The notes under the pieces were generated by a model. That model was given only the letters and a program-made list of their open reading frames with translations, was not told where the DNA came from and did no database searches. A stretch of 64,000 nucleotides of DNA from Pseudolabrys sp. FHR47 (lineage in GTDB: Bacteria > Pseudomonadota > Alphaproteobacteria > Rhizobiales > Xanthobacteraceae), in NCBI RefSeq assembly GCF_005153485.1, contig NZ_CP039740.1, forward strand, positions 3,227,001 through 3,291,000, given 5' to 3'. Shown piece after piece: positions 39,859 to 48,817 of the stretch (position 1 is the stretch's first letter; every line of letters starts with the position of its first letter). A program made the translations under genes and the position numbers.

Positions 39859-39917
39859 GAGGCGGGAATAACAGCGCGCCGGTGAACGCTCGCTGAACGG
39901 CTTTTTTGTGCGGGCCG

Positions 39918-40601
39918 TTAGCTCTCGAAGCCTTCGAACGAGGCGAAGTCCTCGAGCGACGCGCGGGGCGCGCGCCATTGGTTGATCGGCGCGGCCGGAT
40001 CTTCATAACCCAGGGCCATACCGGAATAGATCATGAGATGGTCGGGCAGTTCGAGAAAAGCCCGCACGGTCTTGTGGAATGACACCCAGGCCTGTTGCGG
40101 ACAGGTGTGAAGGCCATGTCCGCGCGCCAGGAGCGCCACCGTCTGCAGATAGCCGCCGATGTCGGCCCATTGCGCCGCGCCATGCTCCTTCTCGCGCGCG
40201 AAGAACAACGCCACCGGCGCGCCGAAGAATTCGTAATTACGGGCATATTGCCGATAACGCGCCGGCTTGTCCTCGCGTGGCACGCCGATCGCCTCGTAAA
40301 GCAGCTCGCCGACCTTGAAGCTGCGCACGCGATAGGGCTCCGCCATCGGTTGCGGATAGATGACGTATTCGACGCCCTCGCCTTTCGGCAATTCGCTCGC
40401 CATGCGCGGCCGCAGCAGGCTCTTGAGTTCTTCGACGCGCTTCCCCGCCAGCGCATAGACGCACCACGGCTGCATGTTGCCCGCCGACGGCGCGCGCGCC
40501 GCGCGCTCAACGATGTCGCGGACGATTCTCTCCGGCACCGGCTTGTCGAGAAAGGCACGGCAAGAGTAGCGCGATGAGACGGCGTCGAAGATGTCGGTCA
40601 T
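39918..40601 (-). CDS. Nitroreductase-family FMN oxidoreductase
   Basis: 227 residues from the ATG at 40601. The N-terminal signature SSRYSCRAFLDKPVPE and RAPSAGNMQPWCVYA is characteristic of NAD(P)H-nitroreductases (FMN-binding RSxR-like start). Later segments include FFAREKEHGAAQWADIGGYLQT and MALGYEDPAAPINQWR. Likely a flavin-dependent reductase of nitro or quinone compounds. It is the last clearly chromosomal gene before the phage-like block, 29 bases from the holin-like gene. Confidence 0.92.
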   Translation of the reverse strand: MTDIFDAVSSRYSCRAFLDKPVPERIVRDIVERAARAPSAGNMQPWCVYALAGKRVEELKSLLRPRMASELPKGEGVEYVIYPQPMAEPYRVRSFKVGELLYEAIGVPREDKPARYRQYARNYEFFGAPVALFFAREKEHGAAQWADIGGYLQTVALLARGHGLHTCPQQAWVSFHKTVRAFLELPDHLMIYSGMALGYEDPAAPINQWRAPRASLEDFASFEGFES

Positions 40602-40630
40602 GCAAAGGCTCCGCGAATGACGCGCGGACC

Positions 40631-41035
40631 TTACCGCCTCGCCAAAATCCTCGCCACCTTCTCGAGACTGCGTCCGCCGAAATAAGCTGTCAGCACGATC
40701 ATGGCCCATTGCGCGACGTCACCGGACAAGGCGTCGGTGGTGCCAAGGCCCATGACCTTGTCCCAGACCACCACCTTCCAAACGTAAATAATGAATGCGC
40801 CAGCGAACAGCGGTCGCGGCAGCGCCGTGTACCAGCGGCCCTGCTCCGACACGATGAGCTGGGTGGCCAGTTCGCGCTCACGCGCCTCGACATCGAGCGC
40901 ACGGGCGGCCAGATCGGCGGCGATCTTCTCGGAGGCATTCGCAGCATCAAGCTTGGCGCGATAGGCATCGACCGCTGCCTTGGCAAATGGCCCGCCGAGG
41001 AGATTGCCGAGCCAGGAGAGGATGGTGGCGATCAT
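40631..41035 (-). CDS. Holin-like membrane protein (3TM/DUF3154 type)
   Basis: 134 residues from the ATG at 41035. An amphipathic N-terminus and a coiled helical region with many charged residues (AYRAKLDAANASEKIAAD) are followed by two or three hydrophobic segments, FAGAFIIYVWKVVVW and AMIVLTAYFGG. This matches phage holin-of-3TMs proteins. It ends the lysis-like set (lysozyme, small membrane protein, holin) placed after the tail genes and would release the lysozyme for particle exit. Confidence 0.8.
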   Translation of the reverse strand: MIATILSWLGNLLGGPFAKAAVDAYRAKLDAANASEKIAADLAARALDVEARERELATQLIVSEQGRWYTALPRPLFAGAFIIYVWKVVVWDKVMGLGTTDALSGDVAQWAMIVLTAYFGGRSLEKVARILARR

Positions 41036-41039
41036 CGCG

Positions 41040-41267
41040 TCAGTCCCTGTTGAGCGTGCGTCGCCGCGCCAACTCTGTGACAAGGCCGATCGCAATGACA
41101 AAATAAGGGATGTAGCGGGGCTGCAGCGCCGACTGAATGGCCTGGGAGACCACCGGATCCTGCAGCGCCGATTCAATCGCAACCATGACGAGCCCGGCAC
41201 AGGTGACGAACCGCGCCCACAGGATGGTCACCGAATGCCGGAACCAGTCTTTCACCTTGTCCCACAT
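41040..41267 (-). CDS. Small two-helix membrane protein of the lysis module
   Basis: 75 residues with hydrophobic stretches at about 12-32 (VTILWARFVTCAGLVMVAIE) and 52-66 (IPYFVIAIGLVTELA), and a basic tail. It sits between lysozyme and holin genes with gaps of 1 and 4 bases, so it is likely co-translated. Phage-type membrane proteins in this position act as holins or antiholins; the family is not certain. Confidence 0.7.
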   Translation of the reverse strand: MWDKVKDWFRHSVTILWARFVTCAGLVMVAIESALQDPVVSQAIQSALQPRYIPYFVIAIGLVTELARRRTLNRD

Positions 41268-41268
41268 G

Positions 41269-41895
41269 TCATGATCTCCTCGACATCGCGTTCAGCATTG
41301 AAACGAAGGCATGAAAAAGCCCGCGCGTGGCGGGCTGTTCATTCGCAGTGGTAGCGACCGGCGGCGGTGCCGTAGCCTGCTGCGCCATCGCAAGCGCCGC
41401 CGCCCTCACCTCGGCGACGCGGCGGCCCCAGCCCTTGCCGAACACCGGCCAGGTCTTCAGCGACTTGAGGAAACGTAACCGCTCGTCGCAGATCGCCACG
41501 ACCAGCGCCGCGGCATCCGCGCGGCGCGCCGCGGCGATCACCTCATCAGTCACCTTGTGCGTCGTATCCGGCAGCTTGAGGAGCCGCCGCAGCACCTTAC
41601 CGCTACGGCCGATGCCGGAGTTTACGCCGTAATCGAACACGGCATAATCGACGCCGGCCGGCAATTCATCGCAGCGCTGCGCGTCCCAATAGCGCGCGCG
41701 ATAGATCGTCTTCGCTTCGGCAACCGTCATGGCCTTGACATCGGCCGCCGCCGCATCCGGCTTCACATACTTGCGATAGTCGGCGATCGTGATGCCGAAC
41801 TTGGTGGGACCACCCGGATCGGACGGATGATTGCTGTAGCCGCCTTCATGCGCGAGCAGACGCGCCAGCGCGGCATCGTAAGACGATGCGGTCAT
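41269..41895 (-). CDS. Lysozyme-like endolysin, glycosyl hydrolase family 108
   Basis: 208 residues from the ATG at 41895. The GH108 signature is seen at the start: LLAHEGGYSNHPSDPGGPTKFG, with the catalytic glutamate in HEGGY, followed by AKTIYRARYWDAQRC and VFDYGVNSGIGRS. A proline-free C-terminal region (peptidoglycan-binding-like) follows. It would cleave peptidoglycan to release phage-like particles. It has no signal peptide, so it depends on a holin. Confidence 0.93.
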   Translation of the reverse strand: MTASSYDAALARLLAHEGGYSNHPSDPGGPTKFGITIADYRKYVKPDAAAADVKAMTVAEAKTIYRARYWDAQRCDELPAGVDYAVFDYGVNSGIGRSGKVLRRLLKLPDTTHKVTDEVIAAARRADAAALVVAICDERLRFLKSLKTWPVFGKGWGRRVAEVRAAALAMAQQATAPPPVATTANEQPATRGLFHAFVSMLNAMSRRS

Positions 41896-41930
41896 GGTTA
41901 TCTCCGATATGTGCGAAAGAGGTCCGGCTG

Positions 41931-43367
41931 CTAGCTGTATTGCCCGCCGCTCGCGGTGCTGCCGCTCGAATTGCCCGGCAGATAGGTCGCGCCGGCGCCG
42001 AGGACGAGAATGCAACCATTGACGTTGGCGCTGTAGCGCGAACCGGTCACCGTGTAGCTGCCTGCGTATGTATTGGAGTTCAGTTGCGCGATCCCGCAAT
42101 TATAAGCGGTGACGTAAGTGAAGCTCAACGTACCGCTGATCGTAATGATGAGCCCGGCCGCGAAAACAAAGCCGCCGTCGCGGCACTGGATATGATAGGC
42201 AGCGCTCCCGGTGATGCTGTAGGCCGCATTGATCAGGACGCGCGCCTGCTGCTGACAGTAAATGTGATTGGAAGTGGTTGCGCCGAACTCGACCGCGCCG
42301 TTGATCGTCACCGTCGCACCGGCGGATGCGTTGAGGCCATTGTCGCTCGAGACAAACTTGACGCCTTTGACGAGCAGGCCCGCATTGTTCTGCACCGTAA
42401 TCTGCGAGGAGATGACGTAAGAGCCCGGCGCGCCGGTATCGCCCTGCAACTGGACGAACGATCCCGGCCCTCCGACAAAGGGAGCGCTCACCACAAATCC
42501 GGCATAGGTGCCGGCCGCACCCAGTTGGATGGTGACGCCGAAGACGGACAGATCGAGCCCGGCAACGACGCTGACCGCCTTGGCAATGGTCTTGAAGGCG
42601 CCGTCGGCCGAATTGCTCAGGCCATTGTTGGTATCGGCGCCGTCGCCGCGCACATAATAAGTACGGTTGGCGGTCAGCAGTTCGCGACCGCCGGCGATCG
42701 TTGTATTGGGAAACGTCACCGCGCCCGTGGCCCGGTCAATGACGATGCCCTCGTGCCAGGCCGAGCCGTCCGGCGACACCTTGAAATGAAAATCGTCGTC
42801 GCCGGTCAGGCCGATCTCGGCGCGGCCGGAATAGTTGTCCTGAAACAGAAACGACAACGTTTTGACGGCGCTCTCCTTGCTGAGCTTGGTGCGCAGATGA
42901 CCATCGCCGCCTTCGGCCACCGTCTTCGCCGTGAACAAGACATTGTTGAGTTTGGCGCTGAACGGATTGGTGGCGTCCGCCGTGGTGCCGACACCGAGCA
43001 GAGTCATATTGTTGAGCGAGGTCAACGCGGCGATGGCATCGACCCAGGCGCTGCCGTTCCACGCCAGCAGCGCGCCCTCGTCGATCACATAAGCCAGCCA
43101 GCCGACACGCGGCGCGCTGATCTGCCAGACACCGTCCTGCCAGGCCGCGATCTCGTTGACACGTCCCGCCCAGACTCCCGTCGCGCCGGACTTGACGATG
43201 TAACGGTCGCCCTCCACGGGCGAACCCGGCGGCGCCGTGAGATCGCGGTCCTTGACCGCGAGCTGCACCAGAGTGTCGAGGATACGCAGCGCCTCGTTAT
43301 GCGTGACATGCTTCTGCGCCTGGCTGCCTTCGATGCAAGGCAGGCCGAGATTGGCCGTGTCGGTCAT
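41931..43367 (-). CDS. DUF2793 tail-associated protein with repetitive beta-rich C-terminus
   Basis: 478 residues. The N-terminal ~110 residues are a DUF2793 domain (NLGLPCIEGSQAQKHVTHNEALRILD, WQDGVWQISAPRVGWL). DUF2793 proteins occur beside GTA and phage tail genes in Rhizobiales. The C-terminal ~220 residues contain YVRGDGADTNNGLS and short alternating hydrophobic repeats with N, T and G, as in right-handed beta-helix fibres. A likely role is a host-binding appendage. Base composition of the C-terminal part is visibly less GC-rich than its surroundings. Confidence 0.82.
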   Translation of the reverse strand: MTDTANLGLPCIEGSQAQKHVTHNEALRILDTLVQLAVKDRDLTAPPGSPVEGDRYIVKSGATGVWAGRVNEIAAWQDGVWQISAPRVGWLAYVIDEGALLAWNGSAWVDAIAALTSLNNMTLLGVGTTADATNPFSAKLNNVLFTAKTVAEGGDGHLRTKLSKESAVKTLSFLFQDNYSGRAEIGLTGDDDFHFKVSPDGSAWHEGIVIDRATGAVTFPNTTIAGGRELLTANRTYYVRGDGADTNNGLSNSADGAFKTIAKAVSVVAGLDLSVFGVTIQLGAAGTYAGFVVSAPFVGGPGSFVQLQGDTGAPGSYVISSQITVQNNAGLLVKGVKFVSSDNGLNASAGATVTINGAVEFGATTSNHIYCQQQARVLINAAYSITGSAAYHIQCRDGGFVFAAGLIITISGTLSFTYVTAYNCGIAQLNSNTYAGSYTVTGSRYSANVNGCILVLGAGATYLPGNSSGSTASGGQYS

Positions 43368-43388
43368 TGTCCATCCGTTTGTGAGAAG

Positions 43389-46300
43389 TCAGACCCGGAA
43401 GGTCGCTTGCGCCGTGAATCCGCGCCCAACCGTCGCCGACAGTTGCGCGATACGGACGGTGAGGCTGGTTTGCGCCGCGCCGAAATCGGCGATCTCGTCG
43501 GCCGCGGCATAGAACAGCGACGGTGTCGCCGCTGTCAGCGTGCGCTTCACCGTGCTGCCCGACATGATGTCGATCTCATAAGCTTCGCTGTCCTCGCCAA
43601 GCGGCACCTCGCCGCTCCAGCTATCGCCCTCGGTGCGCGTGCGGCGGATCCAGCGCAAGGTCACGCCGGCAGCATCGCGCGCGGCGCGCAGATGCACCGG
43701 CGCCAACGGCTTGAGCGCGGTCGACTGCGGCGTCACGTCGAGCGCCAGTGCGGCGGCGTCGGCGGTGTCACGGCCGGCGGCAACAACACGCAACTGCATC
43801 GTGCGGTCGCGCGCGTCGCTGCCGCTGGCGATGGTGACCACACGGCCGTCGAGCAGCACGAAAGGCGCGCCCGCCGCCAGCAACGGCGCCATCGCCCATT
43901 CGCTGCCGGCCTGGCCGCGCAGCAGTTTCGAAAGCCTATAGGTGCGCTCGCCGATCAGTTCGGCTTCGGCAAACTGGATCACTTCCCAAACGCCATCGGC
44001 ATTGCGCAGCGCCGCCGCATTGGCGCCATTGAGAACAGCGAGATCGGACGCCGACGACAGCGCGCCGCCATAGATCCTCACCCGCACATCGGTGCGATGC
44101 CAGCGTGCCGTCGGTCCGACGACAAGATCATCGAGCGTCTCGCCAATGACACAGGGCGCGGTGGCGAGCGCGGCACGCGTAAAGCTGGCCCCATCGCGCG
44201 AGGCCCACACCGCCACCGCCCCCGGCCACGGATCGGCGAACACCGCGAGTCGCGACAACGCCACAAGCGTCTCGGAATTCAGGTTCGGCAGATCGAGCGC
44301 AATGGCATGCGGTGGCCCGACCGGCGCCGGGACCGTCACCAGTTGCCGCCCTGGCGGCGACAGCGCCATATTGAAGACCTCGGGATCGATCGAGCGCGCG
44401 GTGATCGCGCGCGACTCGGCGTCGGCGATTTCCTCGATCTCGATCAGCCGCCGCCGTCCGTTCACCGTGATGGCCGCGACATCGCCCGGCGTCAGCACGA
44501 GCCGACTCGGCGGTAGCGCGAAGCTCGCACGCTCGCGCGTTGCCCACAGATCCTGCAGCCAGATATTGGCGCGCCGCTCGACCTGTTCGCCGCGCCACAC
44601 CATCGCCAGTTCGGCGCTGGCGTTGCGCGTCGAGGCGCCGACCAGACGGCGCGACATTGCGGTGGCGCGCTGATAGTCGGTGCCGATCTCCGTGAATGCG
44701 AGCGACACCTGCCGCGGCAGATCGCTATCCTGCGCCCGCGTTAGTCGCACCGGCGCCGCATCGTCCGGCAACACCAGGTCGTCTTCGGTAAGCTCAGCCA
44801 CAGGCACGCCGCCGCGCTGACGAAAGCGCAACACGCCATCCTGCTCGACCGCATCGAAGGCGAAAGCCAGTGCCAGCGGATCGAGCATCGCGCGTGGCGT
44901 CATCGTCCGATCCACGGCATAGCCCTCCGGCCCCTCGCCGAGATCGCGCGCGTCGACATTGGCGATGCCGCTGTCGGCGCAGAGCGCACTAACCAGCGCA
45001 TCGAGCGGCGCGCTGCCGAGCCGGCCCGTCAGCCAGTGCCCCGTATTCCAATTGCCGGCATCGCCCCACACGTCGCTCGCCGCCGGAAACACGGGATAAG
45101 GCCGCGCGTCCCAGGTCCATAGATAGATCGAGCCCGGCGCGATCATGCGCCCGCCATAAACGCTCGACACCGGATTGAGGCTGGCGTCGCCGAAATCGGG
45201 ATCGAAGGTCCCGAGCACCGCTTCGAGAAAACGCCGCTGGATCAGGTCGTCACGCTGGCCGTTGGAAAAATATGGCAGCGCGCTTTCCGACGATTTCGGA
45301 TCCGGAAACACATTCGGCGCGTTGGCACCCTTGTCAACCGCCGGACAGCCAAGCTCGGTGAACCAGATCGGCTTTGATTGCGGCAGCCAGGCGGTCGGCG
45401 TCGGCAGTTCGGCGCCGCCGACTCGCTCATGATGAAGTTGCGACCAGAAACTCCAGATGTCCTTCTGGCGGAACATCCACGGCTTGCCGAGTCCATCGGT
45501 GATGGCGCTGCGCTCCTGCGCGAGGCGCGCCGCATCGTCGACATAGTACCAGTCATAGGCCTCGCCGCTCTTCAGCCCGTCGGCAAGATAATCAACGCGA
45601 TACGGACTGTCGGTAAGTTCGCGGTCGAGCGCATCAGCCTCATCGCGCCAGTCGGCCAGCGGCGCGTAATAGTCGATGCCGACGCAATCGATGTTGGGCG
45701 ACGCCCATAGTGCGTCGAGCGGAAAGCGCACCTCGCTCGCTCCAGCATCCACGACATGCGCGCCATATTCGGTCCAGTCGGCGCCGTAGGTGATCCTGGT
45801 GCTACCGCCGACAATGGCGCGCACCTCGGCGGCGAGTGCGACCAACGCGTTCACCGCCGGATAGACGCCGGACGCTGAACGCACGCGCGTCAGCGCCTTC
45901 AATTCCGAGCCGATTAGAAAAGCATCGACGCCGCCCGCCTCCTGCGCCAGCGCGGCGTAGTGCAGGATCATGGCGCGATAATTCCAGCCATCCGGCCCAC
46001 CGCTGAAGAAAGCATTGACCTGGTCCGCCGCCGTCGCGGTGCCGTCCGGCGAACCGGCGACACCCGGCGCCGGCTCGCAAGTGATGCGCCCGCGCCACGG
46101 ATAAAGCGGCTGCGAGCCCGCGCCGCTATAGGGATCGGTGCGCGTATTGCCGGCCGCAATATCCATCATCACGAAGGGATAGAGCGTCACCTTCAGCCCG
46201 CGCGCTTTGAGATGCGCGATCAGGTCGCGCACGCTCTGGTCCGACGGCGTGCCGCCATAGGCCGCGCGGCCGTCGTGCTGCGAGACGACATAGGCCGACG

Positions 46301-47255
46301 CACGATCGACGCCAGCAACGACCCAGGTCTGAATCGCATGCGTCACACCGTCGGTCTGCTTCACCGCATTGTCGATGCCCGGCCTGATGCGGCATGTGCC
46401 GCAGCGCAGGTCGTCGCCGAACCAGGCAACGACAATGGCGACGCTCTCCAGGTTCGGCGCCACCGCTTGCAACTCGTCGAGCGAGGCGACGATATCGGAC
46501 GGCGCGAAGCTCACATGCCGGTTTTCGGCCGCGAACGTTCCCGGCCCCATCACCTGCACCACGGTCGACGGTGCATAACCGAACTCGGTCGAGCCCGGAA
46601 TAAGCGTCACCGCACGCGTCATGGTCTCGAGCTTGCCGATGGCGCGCACCACCTCGAACGTCAATTGCGGGATGCGGTTACCGAAATCCTCGAGCGGCAG
46701 CCGTTCGAACACGACATAAGCAAGCCCGCGATAGGCCGGCGCCTGCCCTTCCTTGGCGACGATCAGCGGGTCCGGCGTTTGCGTCTCGTCGCCGCGATAA
46801 ACGCGCATCGTCAGTCCGGACAGATCGAGCGGCTTGCCGTCGGCCCAGACACGGCGCACCGCGCTGATCTTTCCTTCGCACAGGCCGAGCGCGATATTGG
46901 CGTAATAGGAATAAGTCGTCGTGTTGGTGGTGGTGCGCGAGCCGCCCATGCCTTTGCCGCCGCCGGTGGTCTGGCTCTCCGTGGTCACGACCTCTTCGAG
47001 ATTGGTCGCCCAGATCATCTGCCCTGCGAGGCGCGCGCGGCCATAGACGCGCGGGATCGACGCGCCGTCGGTCGAGGCCATCACCTCGAGATCGGACAGC
47101 CGCGGCCCGGTGACATTGCGCTCGCGCCCGCCGAACAAAGCCTGGTCGATGGCATTGCCGGCGAGTGCGCCGACCAGGCGCCCGGCAATGGCGCCTGCCG
47201 ACCCGAACACGCGGCCGACCGTCGAGCCCGCGGCTGAGAGTAATAATGCAGCCAT
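43389..47255 (-). CDS. GTA host-specificity/baseplate hub protein (RcGTA gp15-like)
   Basis: 1288 residues from the ATG at 47255, the typical length for GTA gp15. The N-terminus carries a hydrophobic/glycine segment (LLLSAAGSTVGRVFGSAGAIAG) and the ARLAGQMIWATNLEEVVT motif. The middle contains a TIM-barrel-like domain (about 410-760; LIGSELKALTRVRSASG, YGADWTEYG, IDCVGIDYYAPLADW) that may act on cell-surface sugars. The rest resembles phage tail-hub proteins. It lies 126 bases past gp14, a gap filled by a palindromic repeat. Confidence 0.95.
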   Translation of the reverse strand: MAALLLSAAGSTVGRVFGSAGAIAGRLVGALAGNAIDQALFGGRERNVTGPRLSDLEVMASTDGASIPRVYGRARLAGQMIWATNLEEVVTTESQTTGGGKGMGGSRTTTNTTTYSYYANIALGLCEGKISAVRRVWADGKPLDLSGLTMRVYRGDETQTPDPLIVAKEGQAPAYRGLAYVVFERLPLEDFGNRIPQLTFEVVRAIGKLETMTRAVTLIPGSTEFGYAPSTVVQVMGPGTFAAENRHVSFAPSDIVASLDELQAVAPNLESVAIVVAWFGDDLRCGTCRIRPGIDNAVKQTDGVTHAIQTWVVAGVDRASAYVVSQHDGRAAYGGTPSDQSVRDLIAHLKARGLKVTLYPFVMMDIAAGNTRTDPYSGAGSQPLYPWRGRITCEPAPGVAGSPDGTATAADQVNAFFSGGPDGWNYRAMILHYAALAQEAGGVDAFLIGSELKALTRVRSASGVYPAVNALVALAAEVRAIVGGSTRITYGADWTEYGAHVVDAGASEVRFPLDALWASPNIDCVGIDYYAPLADWRDEADALDRELTDSPYRVDYLADGLKSGEAYDWYYVDDAARLAQERSAITDGLGKPWMFRQKDIWSFWSQLHHERVGGAELPTPTAWLPQSKPIWFTELGCPAVDKGANAPNVFPDPKSSESALPYFSNGQRDDLIQRRFLEAVLGTFDPDFGDASLNPVSSVYGGRMIAPGSIYLWTWDARPYPVFPAASDVWGDAGNWNTGHWLTGRLGSAPLDALVSALCADSGIANVDARDLGEGPEGYAVDRTMTPRAMLDPLALAFAFDAVEQDGVLRFRQRGGVPVAELTEDDLVLPDDAAPVRLTRAQDSDLPRQVSLAFTEIGTDYQRATAMSRRLVGASTRNASAELAMVWRGEQVERRANIWLQDLWATRERASFALPPSRLVLTPGDVAAITVNGRRRLIEIEEIADAESRAITARSIDPEVFNMALSPPGRQLVTVPAPVGPPHAIALDLPNLNSETLVALSRLAVFADPWPGAVAVWASRDGASFTRAALATAPCVIGETLDDLVVGPTARWHRTDVRVRIYGGALSSASDLAVLNGANAAALRNADGVWEVIQFAEAELIGERTYRLSKLLRGQAGSEWAMAPLLAAGAPFVLLDGRVVTIASGSDARDRTMQLRVVAAGRDTADAAALALDVTPQSTALKPLAPVHLRAARDAAGVTLRWIRRTRTEGDSWSGEVPLGEDSEAYEIDIMSGSTVKRTLTAATPSLFYAAADEIADFGAAQTSLTVRIAQLSATVGRGFTAQATFRV

Positions 47256-47267
47256 GATTTCCCCACC

Positions 47268-47367
47268 GTCGTCCCGGCCAAGGCGCGAAGCGCCGCGAGC
47301 CGGGACCCATAGCCACCGCCTTGTCGATAAGGCACGGCGTATGGGTCCCCGCTTTCGCGGGGACGAC
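47268..47367. repeat. Palindromic repeat between gp14 and gp15
   Basis: Fills most of the 126-base gp14/gp15 gap. Outer arms gtcgtcccgg and ccgcggggacgac are roughly complementary. Inner pairs are ggcgcgaagcgcc (hairpin) and cccatagcc with ggcgtatggg, ending in the hairpin ccccgctttcgcgggg. Same style as 3644-3707 and 63770-63849. Confidence 0.8.
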
Positions 47368-47381
47368 AAAGCTATTTGTCT

Positions 47382-47810
47382 CTAACTCACCCCCGGAAAC
47401 CGGAAGGCATAGGCGATACGGCGGCGCCACCACGGCGCCAGCGCGACTTCCGCGACGCAGGCGCCATCATGCGCATGCACCATGAGATCGCGCGCGGTTA
47501 CGATCGCCATATGCTTGGCGGCAAGGTTGTCGCGCCAACGGAACAACAGCACATCGCCTTCGGCGAATTGATCGCAAGCGATGGGCGAGAGATGCCGCGC
47601 CGCAGCCTCGGCCAAAGGCTCGCCGCGCGCGGCTTCGGCCCAGTCCGGTGCGTAAGGCGGCGCGCGTTCCGGCTCGATGCCGATGACATTGCGCCATACG
47701 CCGCGCACCAGCCCCAGACAATCGCAGCCGATGCCCTTGAGCGATGCCTGATGCCGGTACGGCGTGCCGATCCACGACCGCGCTTCGGCGATGATATCTT
47801 CGCGTGTCAT
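47382..47810 (-). CDS. GTA NlpC/P60 peptidase (gp14-like)
   Basis: 142 residues of the NlpC/P60 fold: the catalytic cysteine lies in KGIGCDCLGLVRG near residue 28 and the histidine in AKHMAIVTARDL near 108. In RcGTA this protein degrades peptide cross-links of peptidoglycan during DNA entry. Bounded on both sides by palindromic repeats instead of the usual tight spacing. The stop at 47382 is immediately followed by the gp14/gp15 repeat. Confidence 0.94.
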   Translation of the reverse strand: MTREDIIAEARSWIGTPYRHQASLKGIGCDCLGLVRGVWRNVIGIEPERAPPYAPDWAEAARGEPLAEAAARHLSPIACDQFAEGDVLLFRWRDNLAAKHMAIVTARDLMVHAHDGACVAEVALAPWWRRRIAYAFRFPGVS

Positions 47811-47824
47811 GTTAATATTTCCCG

Positions 47825-47924
47825 GTCATTCCGGGGCGGCGCGCAGCGCCGAACCCGGAATCCAGATGCGATCTCATGCGGCGCTGGATTCCGGGTTCGC
47901 GCCTTCGGCGCGCCCCGGAATGAC
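47825..47924. repeat. Palindromic repeat between gp13 and gp14 ('tgtcattccgggg' family)
   Basis: Outer arms gtcattccgggg (from 47825) and ccccggaatgac (47913-47924) are perfect inverse complements, with inner ggcgcgcagcgcc and cgcgccttcggcgcg hairpins and a repeated ggattccgggttcg. It is the same family as 23484-23595, 24 kb away. It ends two bases before the gp13 stop codon. Confidence 0.85.
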
Positions 47925-47926
47925 GG

Positions 47927-48817
47927 CTAGGACTGCAAACTGCTGCCATCATTCCCCGGTTCGCCCGCCACCGGATAGCGCAGCACGAAATCGTTGCCGG
48001 GAATGTGCGGGAAGCCGCGGAAGTTGACGATGTTGTTGAAGCGGTCGTGACATGTCGCGAAGCGCTTGTCGCAGCCGGCCGTCACGGTGAACGTATCGCC
48101 CGCCCCGATCGGCTGCGGCATGGCCTGCCACAGGTCGAAGCGGACATCGCCGCCATTGCGATGCGCCTTCACTTCCATCGACAGCCCGGCATTGGCTCCG
48201 CCGGTGAAGGTGAGCTTGCCCGCGGTGAACCAGCCGTCGGCATAGGCGTCGAGCCCGCCGGCCGTGAAGCTCGACGTCGCCGTCACAACAAGCACGACAC
48301 CCGCGCCCTTGCACGCCGGTGCGTTGAGATCGATTTTGCATCGGGCGTCGCCGAGATCGGCCGCGCAGCTCGAGGTGTAAAGCCGCCCGCTCTCCTCGCC
48401 GAGCGCCTGGCTCAATCCGCGCACCTCGGCGACAAAGGCCGTACCGTCGCGTTGCACTTCGCCGAGCGTGCCCTTGGCGATCATGACGTGCAACGTGGGC
48501 TCGCTCCAGTCGGTGAGCCAGAGCTCGACATCTGCTGCGTCATAGAGGCCGGCGGCGAGATCGTCCTCGTTGAGCGTGTCGGCGCTCAGCGCGCCCGAAA
48601 GCTCGGACGAGTCGACGGCAAGGCCCTGCTTTTGCGCCACCTCGCTGCCGGTCAAGCCGATGCCGGCGCGACAGGTCGTGCCGGCGACGACGACATCCTC
48701 GTCGTGATCGGTGAAGCCCTGCACCACGCCGTCGCGCCGGGTGACGATCCAGCAGCGGCATAGCGTGGTGACGCCGGAGTCGAGCTTCTCCTGCAAGGCG
48801 GTGGGGACGGTTCTCAT
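47927..48817 (-). CDS. GTA DUF2163 tail protein (gp13-like)
   Basis: 296 residues from the ATG at 48817; a much longer open frame runs upstream but is a shadow of gp12. Family features: MRTVPTALQEKLDSGVTTLCRCW at the start, FTDHDEDV, and a C-terminal zinc-like cysteine cluster GCDKRFATCHDRFNN. In RcGTA gp13 is an iron-sulfur/metal-containing hub protein of the baseplate. It overlaps gp12 by 4 bases (ATGA). Confidence 0.94.
   Translation of the reverse strand: MRTVPTALQEKLDSGVTTLCRCWIVTRRDGVVQGFTDHDEDVVVAGTTCRAGIGLTGSEVAQKQGLAVDSSELSGALSADTLNEDDLAAGLYDAADVELWLTDWSEPTLHVMIAKGTLGEVQRDGTAFVAEVRGLSQALGEESGRLYTSSCAADLGDARCKIDLNAPACKGAGVVLVVTATSSFTAGGLDAYADGWFTAGKLTFTGGANAGLSMEVKAHRNGGDVRFDLWQAMPQPIGAGDTFTVTAGCDKRFATCHDRFNNIVNFRGFPHIPGNDFVLRYPVAGEPGNDGSSLQS

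Noticed and set aside
41886..44516. 876-codon plus-strand open frame
   Set aside because: Antisense to the DUF2793 protein and the gp15 C-terminus, which match known families.
23484..47924. Pair of similar repeats considered as attachment sites of one large element
   Set aside because: They belong to a dispersed palindromic family, and the interval contains conserved rhizobial housekeeping genes in normal order, so no 24-kb element is implied.
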